From: Lachnospiraceae bacterium
Lineage (GTDB): Bacteria > Bacillota > Clostridia > Lachnospirales > Lachnospiraceae
DNA: 64,000 bases
Reading direction: 5' to 3'
NCBI GenBank assembly: GCA_910575555.1
Contig: CAJTFX010000005.1
Span: 186,001-250,000, forward strand
This document shows positions 46,601-55,557 of the stretch, piece after piece. Numbering within the stretch: the stretch's first letter is position 1; every line of letters starts with the position of its first letter. The notes under the pieces are model-generated. The model was not told the DNA's origin. It did not search any database and saw only the letters and a list, made by a program, of their open reading frames with translations. The translations under genes and the position numbers were made by a program.

Positions 46601-47927
46601 ACTGCACGCTGTCCACCGTCTGGTTTTTGATTTTAATGCATTTCATATCCTGGCCGCCGATGTCTAAAATACAGTCCACCTCAGGGTTGAAAAATGCCGC
46701 CGCATAGTAGTGGGCCACGGTTTCCACTTCCCCTTCATCCAGTAAAAAGGCGGACTTTAACAACGCTTCCCCGTATCCGGTGGAGCAGGAGTGTACGATA
46801 TGGGCCTCTTCCGGCAGCAGGGAATAGATTTCCCGAATCGCCAGAGTGGCGGTAGCCAGAGGGTTGCCGTTGTTGCTGCTGTAAAAAGAGTACAAAAGGG
46901 CGCCGTCGTCTCCCACAAGAGCTACCTTGGTGGTGGTGGAGCCGGCGTCTATGCCCAGATAGCAGTTTCCCCGGTAGGTGGACAAATCTCCGGCTGTCAC
47001 CCGATGCCTGCTGTGGCGTCTCTGAAATCTGTCATATTCTTTCTGGGTGGAAAACAAAGGCTCCATTCGTTCCACTTCAAATTCCATTTTAATTTCAGAG
47101 GAAAGTTTCTGTAAAATGGTTTTCAGCTCCATGGATATTTCCGGCTTGCAGTTTAAGGCGGAACCCATGGCTGCAAACAGGTGGGAGTGGTCCGGTGCAA
47201 TAATGTGCGCTTCATCCAGCTTCAAAGTCCGGATAAAAGCCTCCTTCAGTTCTCCCAGAAAATGCAGGGGGCCGCCCAGAAAAGCAACATGCCCCCGGAT
47301 GGGTTTTCCGCAGGCCAGGCCGGAAATTGTCTGATTGACCACCGCCTGGAAAATGGAAGCGGACAAATCCTCCTTGGAAGCGCCTTCATTGATTAGGGGC
47401 TGAATGTCTGATTTGGCGAACACGCCGCAGCGGGCGGCAATGGGATAGATTGCCTTGTAATCCCTGGCGTAAGTATTCAGTCCGGTGGCGTCGGTCTGAA
47501 GCAGAGAAGCCATCTGATCAATGAAAGAGCCGGTGCCGCCGGCGCAGATTCCATTCATGCGCTGCTCCACATTGCCCCCTTCGAAGTATATGATTTTAGC
47601 ATCCTCGCCGCCCAGTTCGATGGCAACGTCCGTCTGGGGCGCATAATCCTGCAGGGCAGAAGCCACGGCAATCACTTCCTGTACAAAGGGAATGTCCAGA
47701 TGTCTGGCCAGGGTCAGTCCGCCGGAACCGGTAATCACAGGAGACAGGAAAAGATTGCCCAGTTCATCCTGCGCTCTTGCCAGAAGGTCGGAGAGAGTTT
47801 CCCGGATATTTGCGAAGTGTCTCTGATAATCGGCAAACAAAATCTGATTGTCAGTGTCTAATATTGTAATTTTTACAGTCGTTGAGCCAATGTCAATGCC
47901 CAGCTTGTGTAAAGTATGCTGTTCCAT
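43665..47927 (-). CDS. Giant acyl-CoA dehydratase activase-related protein (HgdC/HgdB-like)
   Basis: A 1420-residue protein. Two ASKHA ATPase domains of the HgdC/BadF type are in tandem: the first opens [14 protein letters not shown] with [15 protein letters not shown], the second (from about 322) opens [15 protein letters not shown] with [12 protein letters not shown] and [14 protein letters not shown] Cys-containing linker ([17 protein letters not shown]) leads to DUF2229 and HgdB-like regions (about 680-1400). Activases feed ATP-driven electrons to 2-hydroxyacyl-CoA dehydratases; this long fused form has no settled substrate. GGAGG precedes the ATG. No dehydratase genes lie nearby. Confidence 0.88.
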   Translation of the reverse strand: MEQHTLHKLGIDIGSTTVKITILDTDNQILFADYQRHFANIRETLSDLLARAQDELGNLFLSPVITGSGGLTLARHLDIPFVQEVIAVASALQDYAPQTDVAIELGGEDAKIIYFEGGNVEQRMNGICAGGTGSFIDQMASLLQTDATGLNTYARDYKAIYPIAARCGVFAKSDIQPLINEGASKEDLSASIFQAVVNQTISGLACGKPIRGHVAFLGGPLHFLGELKEAFIRTLKLDEAHIIAPDHSHLFAAMGSALNCKPEISMELKTILQKLSSEIKMEFEVERMEPLFSTQKEYDRFQRRHSRHRVTAGDLSTYRGNCYLGIDAGSTTTKVALVGDDGALLYSFYSSNNGNPLATATLAIREIYSLLPEEAHIVHSCSTGYGEALLKSAFLLDEGEVETVAHYYAAAFFNPEVDCILDIGGQDMKCIKIKNQTVDSVQLNEACSSGCGSFIETFAKSLNYSVEDFAQAALFARHPIDLGTRCTVFMNSKVKQAQKEGAEVSDISAGLAYSVIKNALFKVIKVSDAKDLGKHIVVQGGTFYNDAVLRSFEKISGCEAIRPDIAGIMGAFGAALIAKERYEDNPRTTMLPIEEIENLKADTKLTRCQGCANHCLLTINRFTGNRQFITGNRCEKGLGKEKNKEQIPNLFEYKNNCMFSCEPLSQEEALRGSVGIPRVLNMYENYPFWAVFFKTLKFRTMLSPQSTRKIYELGIESIPSESECYPAKLAHGHVSWLIQHQADFIFYPCIPYERDEFPDSNNHFNCPIVTSYAENIKNNVDEITSGKVRFLNPFLSFASKETLAEQLLPLFLQEFSIPPEETQAAVDAGWQELARMREDIRRKGEETLKYMEETGRRGIVLAGRPYHIDPEINHGIPELINSYGIAVLTEDSVSHLKEVERPLLVMDQWMYHSRLYAAANFVKIREDLDLIQLNSFGCGLDAVTTDQVNDILTKSGKIYTCLKIDEVNNLGAARIRIRSLLSALRVKEKQKNCRTVLPSTFDRVVFTEEMRRHYTILCPQMSPIHFELLQPAFQSAGYNMVVLGNQGKSAVDMGLKYVNNDACYPSLIVVGQIMEALLSGNYDLTKTAVVITQTGGGCRASNYIGFIRRALEKAGCPDIPVISLNLSGLEANPGFKLTLPLLQKGLYALIFGDIFMRCLYRTRPYEAVPGAANALHEKWKQKCMEFVSHPRILSHRTFKRYCREIIRDFDQLPVTGERKPRVGIVGEILVKFLPAANNYLVELLEAEGAEAVVPDLTDFLLYCFYNQNFRVEKLGQKKSAARIANLGIRILEQLRSAARKEFERSRRFDPPARIDALADYASPIVSQGNQTGEGWFLTGEMLELIHSGTNNIVCAQPFGCLPNHVVGKGVIKKIRHQYPDANIVAIDYDPGASEVNQLNRIKLMLSTAQKNLAKEHPGRA

Positions 47928-48205
47928 ATCAGTTCCTCCAGTTTCCTGTAGAATTTAAATGGTAAATTTTGCTGTTTCTTCCTATTTATTATAAGGGTCC
48001 AAAAATCAAACACCGCTTATTATACGACAGGAATTAGCAAAAAACAATTATTTTTTTTATTTTTTGTATTTTAGTATATGTCTGAAATAAAAATACAGAA
48101 CAAAAGAGCAGATTTCCATGGGCCGGAAATTCCCTTTGGCAGAACCCATTTCCATTCCGGGAATATAATAGTAGGGAGATAACAGAAATAATATGGAGGA
48201 AGCTT

Positions 48206-48490
48206 ATGGCAAAAATGATTCCGATTCCCATCGGCCCCATTTACAATGAAGGCTCCTGCCGGGGAATGGTGCATGTCATCGAAAAGGGAGACACACTCTA
48301 CCAGCTGGGAAAACGCTACCATGTCAGCGTGGGGCAGCTGATGTTCGCAAATCCCTTTGTAAATGTTTACAATCTGCAGATTGGAGATGAACTCTGCATC
48401 CCAATCAGCATTCAGCCCAGAACCCCGGAGCACGGAATGCAGGGAGAACTGATGCAGGGCAGGGAAACAGCGCCGGATCAGGAATTATAA
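48206..48490 (+). CDS. Small LysM-domain protein
   Basis: A 94-residue protein whose residues about 21-67 form one LysM domain: GMVHVIEKGDTLYQLGKRYH, VSVGQLMFANPFVNVYNLQIGDELCIP. LysM binds N-acetylglucosamine polymers. There is no signal peptide, so it may act on spore cortex or coat as in SafA-like proteins, which is only a guess. The tail is Met/Gln/Glu-rich. GGAGG lies 6 bp before the ATG. Confidence 0.85.
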   Translation: MAKMIPIPIGPIYNEGSCRGMVHVIEKGDTLYQLGKRYHVSVGQLMFANPFVNVYNLQIGDELCIPISIQPRTPEHGMQGELMQGRETAPDQEL

Positions 48491-48517
48491 ACTTTTTATG
48501 AAACTGTGCGGCTTTCG

Positions 48518-48546
48518 TTGACAAACCAGAAAGGAAAATCTATAAT
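48518..48546 (+). promoter_or_regulatory. Sigma-A promoter
   Basis: TTGACA (48518-48523) and TATAAT (48541-48546), both consensus hexamers, are 17 bp apart. They lie 39 bp before the ATG of the rhomboid-like gene, indicating strong constitutive transcription. Confidence 0.8.
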
Positions 48547-48584
48547 GGATACTTGAAGAATGCCTGTCTGCATAGGAGGATATT

Positions 48585-49424
48585 ATGAATTTTCTGAACA
48601 AAATGGAGCGGAAATTTGGAAAGTACGCCATTCAAAATTTGACTTTCTGGTTAATCGGAGCCTGGATTTTAGGCTTTATCATTCAGTATACAATGCCGGA
48701 GGTTCAAAAATTGCTGTTTTTGGAACCTGCGCTGATTCTGAGAGGGCAGGCATGGAGAATTGTTTCCTGGCTGCTGGTTCCGCCGCCGGTGAATCTCCTG
48801 TTTTTGATTTTCTTTTTATCCTGCTATTATTTTATTGGGAATTCCATTGAACAGGCCATCGGAACTTTCCGCTACAATGTGTATTTAATCGGCGGTTTGC
48901 TGTGTTCTGTTCTGGGGGCTTTCCTGCTGTACGGCTTTTATTATGTATTCAGGGGAGTGGCGGTCACCGGAATCGGGTATTATTTCAGTACGGAATATAT
49001 CACCATGTCATTGTTTATGGCATTTGCAGTGATTTATCCCAATGTGGAATTCAGGCTGTATTTTTTGATTCCCATTAAGGCAAAATGGATGGGAATTATA
49101 GATGCGGTCTGGATGGCGTTTATGCTGATTGCAAGCAACGCGGCAGGACGGACGGCGATTCTTGCGTCTGTGATGAATTTCCTGATTTTCTTTTTCAGCA
49201 CCAGGGACTACCACCGGGTGTCTCCGAAGGAAATACACAGAAAGCAGGTATATCGGCAGCAGATGCGCCAGGCCCAGAATGTTACCAGGCATAAATGTGC
49301 GGTCTGCGGCAGGACGGAGCGGGACGGGGCGGAACTGGAGTTTCGGTTCTGTTCAAAATGTGACGGCAATTATGAATACTGTCAGGATCATCTGTTTACC
49401 CATCAGCATATAAAACGCAGTTAA
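48585..49424 (+). CDS. Rhomboid-like membrane protein with C-terminal zinc-ribbon-like domain
   Basis: A 279-residue protein. Residues about 15-205 contain roughly six hydrophobic helices in a rhomboid-like order (WRIVSWLLVPPP, then FLSCYYFIGNSIEQAIGTFRYN). The catalytic GxSG of rhomboid proteases is not seen, so it is probably a non-proteolytic relative. The cytoplasmic tail (about 235-275) has CAVCGRTERDGAELEFRFC, CSKC-like pairs and HLFTHQH, able to bind zinc. The function is unknown. AGGAGG-like sequence (GGAGG) precedes the ATG. Confidence 0.65.
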   Translation: MNFLNKMERKFGKYAIQNLTFWLIGAWILGFIIQYTMPEVQKLLFLEPALILRGQAWRIVSWLLVPPPVNLLFLIFFLSCYYFIGNSIEQAIGTFRYNVYLIGGLLCSVLGAFLLYGFYYVFRGVAVTGIGYYFSTEYITMSLFMAFAVIYPNVEFRLYFLIPIKAKWMGIIDAVWMAFMLIASNAAGRTAILASVMNFLIFFFSTRDYHRVSPKEIHRKQVYRQQMRQAQNVTRHKCAVCGRTERDGAELEFRFCSKCDGNYEYCQDHLFTHQHIKRS

Positions 49425-49451
49425 GCGGGCGGAATTGGTTGTTTCTGTCCA

Positions 49452-49480
49452 TTGACAAACGTAAGATAAGAACTTATAAT
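49452..49480 (+). promoter_or_regulatory. Sigma-A promoter of glnS
   Basis: TTGACA (49452-49457) and TATAAT (49475-49480) are 17 bp apart, both consensus. The leader of about 90 nt contains a hairpin, GCATATC-A-GAAG ... CTTC-C-GATATGC, near 49494-49522. No T-box motifs were found. Confidence 0.8.
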
Positions 49481-49579
49481 ATCCATAATGTGGCATATCA
49501 GAAGTACTGAAGCTTCCGATATGCTTCATTCTCTTAGTAGGAAATAAATTTGAAAATACAAAACTCAGGAGGAGCACAG

Positions 49580-51253
49580 ATGGAAAATGAAGTGGTTTCC
49601 AGGAACTTTATTGAACAGGAGATTGAAGAGGATTTAAAGGAGGGACATTGCGAAACAATTCGAACACGTTTTCCACCGGAGCCCAATGGTTATCTCCATA
49701 TAGGACATGCCAAATCCATTCTTTTGAATTATGGTCTGGCAAAAAAATACAACGGAAAGTTTCATATGCGTTTTGACGATACCAATCCCACCAAGGAGAA
49801 AACAGAATTCGTAGAATCCATCAAAGAGGACATTCAGTGGCTTGGCGCGGACTGGGAGGATCGTCTCTTTTTTGCTTCGGATTATTTTGAACAGATGTAC
49901 GAGGCGGCAGTGAAGCTGATTCAGAAAGGCAAAGCCTATGTGTCTGACTTAAATCCGGAGCAGATTCGGGAATATCGGGGCACTTTGACAGAGCCGGGAA
50001 AAGAAGATCCCAATACAGGAAGAAGCGTGGAAGAAAATCTTCAGCTGTTTGAAGATATGAGGAACGGAAAATATGAGGACGGCGCGCTGGTGCTTCGGGC
50101 GAGGATTGACATGGCTTCCCCCAATATCAATATGCGCGATCCGATTCTTTACCGGGTGGCCCATATGTCCCATCACAATACAGGGGATAAGTGGTGCATC
50201 TATCCCATGTATGATTTTGCCCATCCCATTGAGGACGCCATTGAGGGAATCAGCCATTCCATCTGTACGTTGGAATTTGAAGATCACCGGCCGCTGTATG
50301 ACTGGGTAGTGCGGGAGCTGGAATACCCCAATCCCCCCAGACAGATTGAATTTGCCAAGCTGTATTTAACTAATGTGGTGACGGGAAAGCGGTATATCAA
50401 GAAGCTGGTGGAGGACGGCATTGTGGACGGCTGGGATGATCCCAGGCTTGTGTCCATAGCGGCGCTGCGCAGAAGAGGATTTACGCCGGAGTCCATTCAG
50501 AAATTCGTGGAGCTGTGCGGGGTTTCCAAAGCTAACAGTTCTGTGGACTATGCCATGCTGGAATACTGCATCCGTGAGGATTTGAAGCTGAAGCGTTCCC
50601 GGATGATGGCTGTGCTGCACCCCATCAAGCTGATAATTGACAATTATCCTGAAGGGCAGGTGGAATACCTGGATGCAGCCAACAATCTGGAAAATGAGGA
50701 GCTGGGCACAAGGAAGATTCCATTCTGCCGGGAATTGTATATTGAACGGGAAGATTTCATGGAGGAGCCTCCGAAGAAATATTTCCGTCTTTATCCGGGA
50801 AATGAAGTGCGTCTGATGCACGCATACTTTGTGAAATGCGAAAGCTTTGTAAAGGATGAAAATGGAGTTGTCACCGAGGTGCACTGTACTTATGACCCGG
50901 AGACAAAGGCAGGAAGCGGTTTTACCGGCCGCAAAGTAAAAGGGACGATCCATTGGGTGCCGGCGCCTTTTGCTGAAAAATGTGAAATACGATTGTATGA
51001 GAATCTGGTGGATGAAGAAAAAGGAGTATATAACAAAGAAGACGGAAGCCTGAACCTGAATCCGGAATCACTGACCGTTTTAACGGATTGTTATGTAGAG
51101 CCTGCTTTGGCAGACACGAAACCATATGACAGTTATCAGTTTGTAAGACAGGGATTTTTCTGTACGGATGCAAAGGATTCCAGGCCGGATGCGCTGGTTT
51201 TCAACCGAATTGTATCGTTAAAGAGTTCTTATAAGCTGCCGACCCAGAACTAG
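49580..51253 (+). CDS. glnS: Glutaminyl-tRNA synthetase
   Basis: A 557-residue class I synthetase charging tRNA-Gln. The HIGH motif is in [14 protein letters not shown], followed by [13 protein letters not shown] and [20 protein letters not shown]. The region of the second signature reads [17 protein letters not shown], where E. coli GlnRS has the MSK sequence; the downstream WDDPR and ALRRRG are conserved. The C-terminal beta-barrel anticodon domains are complete. ATG 49580 follows AGGAGG; an upstream in-frame codon (49550) is not needed. A DUF2225 gene follows 22 bp on. Confidence 0.94.
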   Translation: MENEVVSRNFIEQEIEEDLKEGHCETIRTRFPPEPNGYLHIGHAKSILLNYGLAKKYNGKFHMRFDDTNPTKEKTEFVESIKEDIQWLGADWEDRLFFASDYFEQMYEAAVKLIQKGKAYVSDLNPEQIREYRGTLTEPGKEDPNTGRSVEENLQLFEDMRNGKYEDGALVLRARIDMASPNINMRDPILYRVAHMSHHNTGDKWCIYPMYDFAHPIEDAIEGISHSICTLEFEDHRPLYDWVVRELEYPNPPRQIEFAKLYLTNVVTGKRYIKKLVEDGIVDGWDDPRLVSIAALRRRGFTPESIQKFVELCGVSKANSSVDYAMLEYCIREDLKLKRSRMMAVLHPIKLIIDNYPEGQVEYLDAANNLENEELGTRKIPFCRELYIEREDFMEEPPKKYFRLYPGNEVRLMHAYFVKCESFVKDENGVVTEVHCTYDPETKAGSGFTGRKVKGTIHWVPAPFAEKCEIRLYENLVDEEKGVYNKEDGSLNLNPESLTVLTDCYVEPALADTKPYDSYQFVRQGFFCTDAKDSRPDALVFNRIVSLKSSYKLPTQN

Positions 51254-51275
51254 CAGCACACAGGAGGAGAAGGAT

Positions 51276-52139
51276 ATGAGTTTATTTTCAGGATTAGAGA
51301 AATTCGGTACAAAATCTGCGGAAACCATGGAAAAGAAGGAAAATGCGCAGACAGGCAAAGAGGAGCAGGAGAAAGGGGAGAAGCCGGAGAAACAGCAGAA
51401 AAAAGCGGTTCCTCCCGAAGCAGATTTTCTGCTTCCCAAGACCGTACATTGTAAAGTATGTGAACAGGACTTTAAGAACAAAACGGTAAAAAGCGGAAAA
51501 GCAAGGCGGCTGCAGCCGGATCGCGATTTGCGTCCCAGGTTTCAATATATTGACACCTTAAAATATGACGTCGCTTCCTGTCCTTTTTGCGGTTATACGG
51601 CTATGACACGGGATTTTGACAGAGTTACCCCCACCCAGATTAAAATGATAAAAGAGCAGATTTCTTCCAAATTTCAGCCCCGCAAGGAGACGGAAGAGGG
51701 AAGCTATTCTTATAATACCGCCATTGAACGCTACAAGCTGGCGCTTTTGAATACTGCGGTCAAACGGGGAAAAGAAAGTGAGAAAGCCTATACATGCCTG
51801 AAAATTTCATGGCTGCTCAGGGGCAAAGCAGATACTTTAGAGGGGAATACGCCGGAAGAACTGGCGGTGAAAGAAGCGCTGAAGAAAGAAGAAGACACCT
51901 TCTACCTGCAGGCATATGAAGGCTTCAGCAAGGCCATTTCCCAGGAAATGTTTCCGATTTACGGAATGGATGAGAGTACGATGGATTATCTTCTGGCTTA
52001 TATGTCCTTTTACTTCAAGAAATTTGAAATGGCTTCTAAATTTCTGGGAGGCGTACTGACCTCCGGCACGGCAAGCCGGCGGCTGAAGGATATGGCATTG
52101 GATCTGAAAGAAGATATTATAGAGCAGATGAAACGGTAA
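51276..52139 (+). CDS. DUF2225 protein with zinc-binding cysteine pairs
   Basis: A 287-residue cytoplasmic protein. After a low-complexity charged N-terminus (about 15-45, Lys/Glu/Gln-rich) comes the DUF2225 domain with two CxxC pairs: CKVCEQDF and CPFCGYTAM, likely a zinc site. The rest is helical, TPR-like (AIERYKLALLNTAVKRGKESEKAYTCLK, split by charged turns). The function is unknown. AGGAGG precedes the ATG. It is probably co-transcribed with glnS. Confidence 0.85.
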   Translation: MSLFSGLEKFGTKSAETMEKKENAQTGKEEQEKGEKPEKQQKKAVPPEADFLLPKTVHCKVCEQDFKNKTVKSGKARRLQPDRDLRPRFQYIDTLKYDVASCPFCGYTAMTRDFDRVTPTQIKMIKEQISSKFQPRKETEEGSYSYNTAIERYKLALLNTAVKRGKESEKAYTCLKISWLLRGKADTLEGNTPEELAVKEALKKEEDTFYLQAYEGFSKAISQEMFPIYGMDESTMDYLLAYMSFYFKKFEMASKFLGGVLTSGTASRRLKDMALDLKEDIIEQMKR

Positions 52140-52226
52140 CGGTATTCTGCATGGAGCGGATGCAGAGGCCGTCCGGGCGAAAATGGAACAGAAATCATAT
52201 TGTGCAGTATGGAAGGAGGCAGAAAA

Positions 52227-53147
52227 GTGAAGAAGCATCAAACAATTGCAGAGGCAGGCATTATGATCCTGTCAATGGCAATGATTTTTCTGGCAGGCTG
52301 TACGACAGAGGAACAGAGGGAGGCGGCCCGGCAGTACCGGGAGGAAGCAGAATCCTTTCTGGAAGAGGGACAGTATGATGAGGCGAGAAAGGCCATGGAG
52401 CAGGCATTGGAGCAGACGCCTGAGGATGAAGAGCTTCTGGCAGCTTCCGATAAGATGAATCAGGAGATCGATCGGAAGATAGATGAAATCAACGGCTACA
52501 ATGCAACAATGGAGGCTGCCCGGCAGGCCATAGAAGCGGACGACGCGGCTGCTCTGGACGCCCTGCAGGAAAGCGACGCAGGAAAGGCGTTGGTGAAGGC
52601 GGCAAAAGAAACCGGAAGCTATCTTTATATGCCGGAGGGAGGAACCAGCGGCAAGGGCATTGGATTTTATACCTTTAATGACTGTGACTGCGATCAATGG
52701 TACTATGGAGATTACCAGGAAGGCAAACGGGAAGGAAAGGGAATCTGGTATTACGTCAGCAGCCATACCGAGGATAAAAGTCTCTATAAGGAGGTCTATA
52801 ATGGAGACTGGAGCGGGGACGCGCCCAATGGAACAGGGCATCAGGTGATCGCTCTGGGAGACACGGTGGACACAGATCAGGACTTTCAGGTAGAAAACGG
52901 GTTGTTTTACGGAACCTATGACATTCAGGATACCCTGGAGGACGGGACGGCAGTAACCGGCAAGTATGAGCTGCAGAAAGGGAAATACGTGACGATTTCG
53001 GATGAGGAGCTGGAGCAGAACAATTTTGTGGTGCCTGCAGAGCCCCATCTAGCCATTGCGTTTCTCTACAACGAAGCCGGAGAAATCAAAAGCTGCACCA
53101 TGGTGTATGCCGAAGACGCCACCAGAGGCGTAAAGCATTTTTATTAA
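52227..53147 (+). CDS. MORN-repeat-like lipoprotein with TPR-like helices
   Basis: A 306-residue predicted lipoprotein: signal with lipobox FLAGC. Residues about 25-125 are charged helices resembling a TPR pair (YREEAESFLEEGQYDEARKAM). After about 130 come aromatic/Gly strands such as WYYGDYQEGKREGKGIWYY and YNGDWSGDAPNGTGH, which look like MORN repeats. The role is unknown, perhaps envelope binding. The start is GTG 52227, 6 bp after AAGGAGG; a frame from 52200 would put the ribosome site inside the gene. A terminator follows at 53190. Confidence 0.75.
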   Translation: MKKHQTIAEAGIMILSMAMIFLAGCTTEEQREAARQYREEAESFLEEGQYDEARKAMEQALEQTPEDEELLAASDKMNQEIDRKIDEINGYNATMEAARQAIEADDAAALDALQESDAGKALVKAAKETGSYLYMPEGGTSGKGIGFYTFNDCDCDQWYYGDYQEGKREGKGIWYYVSSHTEDKSLYKEVYNGDWSGDAPNGTGHQVIALGDTVDTDQDFQVENGLFYGTYDIQDTLEDGTAVTGKYELQKGKYVTISDEELEQNNFVVPAEPHLAIAFLYNEAGEIKSCTMVYAEDATRGVKHFY

Positions 53148-53189
53148 TTTTCAGAAATTCTGACGAGTGATAGAACGCTTCATAAAAAT

Positions 53190-53280
53190 GCAGGAATGCT
53201 GTTCTTTGGGCAAGCCGGACAGATTGTCTTTTGCAGATGAATCTGCCCGGCTGTGCAGGGAGGGTGTTCCTGCTTTTTTT
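53190..53280 (+). terminator. Composite hairpin terminator
   Basis: GCAGGAA (53190-53196) pairs with TTCCTGC (53267-53273), and inside it AGCCGGACAGATT (53213-53225) pairs with AATCTGCCCGGCT (53240-53252). Seven T residues follow at 53274-53280. It ends the lipoprotein transcript. Confidence 0.8.
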
Positions 53281-53315
53281 GCTGTATTTCTTCAGTAAAG
53301 TTTAAAATCTGCTTC

Positions 53316-53350
53316 AATTGTTAACTAATATTTATTTACAGTTGACAATT
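53316..53350. promoter_or_regulatory. BirA operator upstream of bioY
   Basis: AATTGTTAAC (53316-53325), 15 bases, then GTTGACAATT (53341-53350): an inverted repeat matching the Gram-positive BirA site. It overlaps the -35 hexamer of the bioY promoter, so biotinyl-AMP-loaded BirA should block transcription. Confidence 0.8.
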
Positions 53351-53370
53351 GAAGGTTTTCCATGTATACT
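53342..53370 (+). promoter_or_regulatory. Sigma-A promoter of bioY
   Basis: TTGACA (53342-53347) and TATACT (53365-53370), 17-bp spacing. The -35 lies within the right half of the BirA operator. Confidence 0.8.
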
Positions 53371-53406
53371 CGTGAAGAAAAGAATTTTAAGCAGGAGGAA
53401 GTATGT

Positions 53407-53955
53407 ATGACAGAAACGAAAGGATTATCGGTTAAGACAATTGCAGCAATCGGAATGATTACGGCGGTAACCTGTATTTTGGCGCCCCTTTCCATTCCCA
53501 TCGGGCCGGTGCCCATCTCTCTGACAAACCTGGTGATTTATTTCGGGCTTTATATTCTGGGGTGGAAAAAGGGAACCATCAGTTATTGCGTCTATCTTCT
53601 TATTGGACTGGTGGGGGTTCCGGTATTTTCCGCATTTACAGCAGGCCCCCAGAAGCTGCTTGGGCCCACCGGAGGATATTTGATTGGCTTTATCCCCATG
53701 GCGGTGATTGCCGGGCTTTTTATTGAGAAATCCGGACGGAAAGCGGCATTAAGCCTTGCCGGCATGGTTCTGGGCACTGTGGTATGCTATGGGTTCGGCA
53801 CGGCATGGCTGGCAGTTTCGGCCCATATGGATTTTCCCGCTGCCCTGGCGGTTGGAGTGCTGCCTTTTCTTGTGGGGGATCTGGTTAAGATGGTTCTTGC
53901 AGTGATGATTGCGCCGCAGATTTACAATGCGCTGCAGCGGGCAAATTTGCTATGA
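53407..53955 (+). CDS. bioY: Biotin transporter BioY (ECF S component)
   Basis: A 182-residue membrane protein with about six helices. Conserved BioY features are PLSIPIGPVPISLTNLVIY near residue 30, YLLIGLVGVPVFSAFTAG, LLGPTGGYLIGFI and FLVGDLVKMVLAV. It binds biotin and works with an ECF energy-coupling module encoded elsewhere. ATG 53407 has AGGAGG 8 bp upstream. It is monocistronic, and BirA-type regulation is visible in its promoter. Confidence 0.93.
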   Translation: MTETKGLSVKTIAAIGMITAVTCILAPLSIPIGPVPISLTNLVIYFGLYILGWKKGTISYCVYLLIGLVGVPVFSAFTAGPQKLLGPTGGYLIGFIPMAVIAGLFIEKSGRKAALSLAGMVLGTVVCYGFGTAWLAVSAHMDFPAALAVGVLPFLVGDLVKMVLAVMIAPQIYNALQRANLL

Positions 53956-54144
53956 AAGCCCTTGGAAAGCCCTTGGCTTCCATAGCCAGGATGGCCATGC
54001 GGCCCGCCGGACGGAAGTCTGAGCATGATGGGGGTTTCCTATAGACTATTGTTTTGATTTTTCATATTGACCGTACTGTTACTATATGGTTTATGATGGG
54101 TTACAGGAAATACAGTAACGACAGTTTACGAGAGGAGAACCTGT

Positions 54145-55476
54145 ATGGAAAATCAAAATGCATATTTAAAACCTGTAACTCTGAAAAATATTTTAAAATT
54201 CGCAGTGCCCACCATTGCCATGACTCTTTTTATGTCATTTTACACCATGGTGGACGGCCTGTTTGTGTCTAACCTTATCGGCACAGACGCACTTTCGGCC
54301 ATTAACCTGACAGCGCCGGTCATTCAGCTTGTGACTGCCATTTCCACCATGCTTGCCACCGGCGGCAGCGCAGTGATTATGAAAAAGATGGGGCAGCATA
54401 AGACCGAAGAAGCAAAAGAAGATTTTACCTTTCTGATTCTGGTGAATGTGATAGTGGGGCTTATCATGTGCGCTTTGGGATATTTTGCCATGGGCCGTAT
54501 TTTTGGGGGAATGAATCTTTCGGCAGCGGTGGAACAGTACTGTGTGGAATATTTAAGCCGTTATCTGGTATTTACGGTGCCGATTCTATTGATGAATAAC
54601 TTTACCCTTTATATGATTGCCAGTGAGAAGGCCGCCTTGTCCCTGGTCTGCTCTGTGGCAGGCGGCGTGCTCAATATGATTCTGGACTATGTATTTCTGG
54701 CAGGGCTACATATGGGAATCGGCGGAGCGGCAGCGGCCACCGGCCTGGGCTATTCCGTAACGGCGGTGGCAGGATTGTTTGTGTTCAGTCAGAAAAAGAA
54801 TCTTTTGCACTTTAAGAAACCGGCAGTTCGGCTCCGTGTTCTGACAGGCGCCGCTTCCAACGGATGCTCTGAGATGGCCACGGCCCTGGTTACCGGAATT
54901 GTCACTATGATGTTCAACTGGACGATGCTCCATTACGTTGGAGAAGACGGCGTTGCGGCTGTTACCATTATTATGTATGTGTTGATGTTTGCAAGCTCTC
55001 TGTATACGGGATATTCTTACGGAGTGGCCCCGATGCTGAGTTACTATTACGGAGAGCAAAACCATGATAAACTGAAAAAACTGGTGGAAGTGAGCCTGAA
55101 GGTGATTGGAGGAATCTCCGGAGTGACAGTAGCGGCTTCTTTCCTGATGACAAAGCCGCTGGTAGCGGTTTTTGCCTCTCCGGAAAATCCGGTGTATGAT
55201 TTGGCGGTTACCGGCAATCGGATCTGTACGGCAGCATTGCTTTTTATCGGATTTAATATTTTTGCCAGCGGGATGTTTACTGCGTTGTCCAATGGAGTGG
55301 TTTCTGCGGTTCTGGCATTTTCCAGATCTTTTGTTTTTATGCTGATTACAATGATAGCCCTGCCTCTGGTGCTCGGCGTTAATGGAATCTGGCTGGCTAC
55401 GCCGGCAGCAGAATTGATGGCTCTTGGTTTGTCTTTTTTTATGTTTCTGAAATACAGGAAGCGGTATGGGTATTAA
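54145..55476 (+). CDS. MATE-family efflux transporter
   Basis: A 443-residue integral membrane protein with 12 predicted helices in two MatE halves. The first half shows FAVPTIAMTLFMSFYTMVDGLF and NLTAPVIQLVTAISTMLATGG, the second ASNGCSEMATALVTGIVTMMFN. It differs clearly from the MATE gene at 17.9 kb, being closer to the MepA/NorM-like clostridial group. The substrate is unknown. GAGGAGA precedes the ATG. It ends in a hairpin terminator. Confidence 0.92.
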   Translation: MENQNAYLKPVTLKNILKFAVPTIAMTLFMSFYTMVDGLFVSNLIGTDALSAINLTAPVIQLVTAISTMLATGGSAVIMKKMGQHKTEEAKEDFTFLILVNVIVGLIMCALGYFAMGRIFGGMNLSAAVEQYCVEYLSRYLVFTVPILLMNNFTLYMIASEKAALSLVCSVAGGVLNMILDYVFLAGLHMGIGGAAAATGLGYSVTAVAGLFVFSQKKNLLHFKKPAVRLRVLTGAASNGCSEMATALVTGIVTMMFNWTMLHYVGEDGVAAVTIIMYVLMFASSLYTGYSYGVAPMLSYYYGEQNHDKLKKLVEVSLKVIGGISGVTVAASFLMTKPLVAVFASPENPVYDLAVTGNRICTAALLFIGFNIFASGMFTALSNGVVSAVLAFSRSFVFMLITMIALPLVLGVNGIWLATPAAELMALGLSFFMFLKYRKRYGY

Positions 55477-55484
55477 ACAGAAAG

Positions 55485-55527
55485 ACTGCCGCAGGAAGAT
55501 CAGGCATCTTCCACACGGCAGTTTTTT
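55485..55527. terminator. Terminator between MATE gene and argG
   Basis: ACTGCCG (55485-55491) and CGGCAGT (55516-55522) enclose a second stem GGAAGAT/ATCTTCC, followed by TTTTTT on the plus strand. It lies between convergent genes and may serve both. Confidence 0.85.
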
Positions 55528-55557
55528 CAGATAAAATCTAAAATCATATGCAGCAGA

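Noticed and set aside
49481-49579. T-box riboswitch ahead of glnS
   Set aside because: Only one hairpin is seen; the T-box sequence and a terminator/antiterminator pair are absent.
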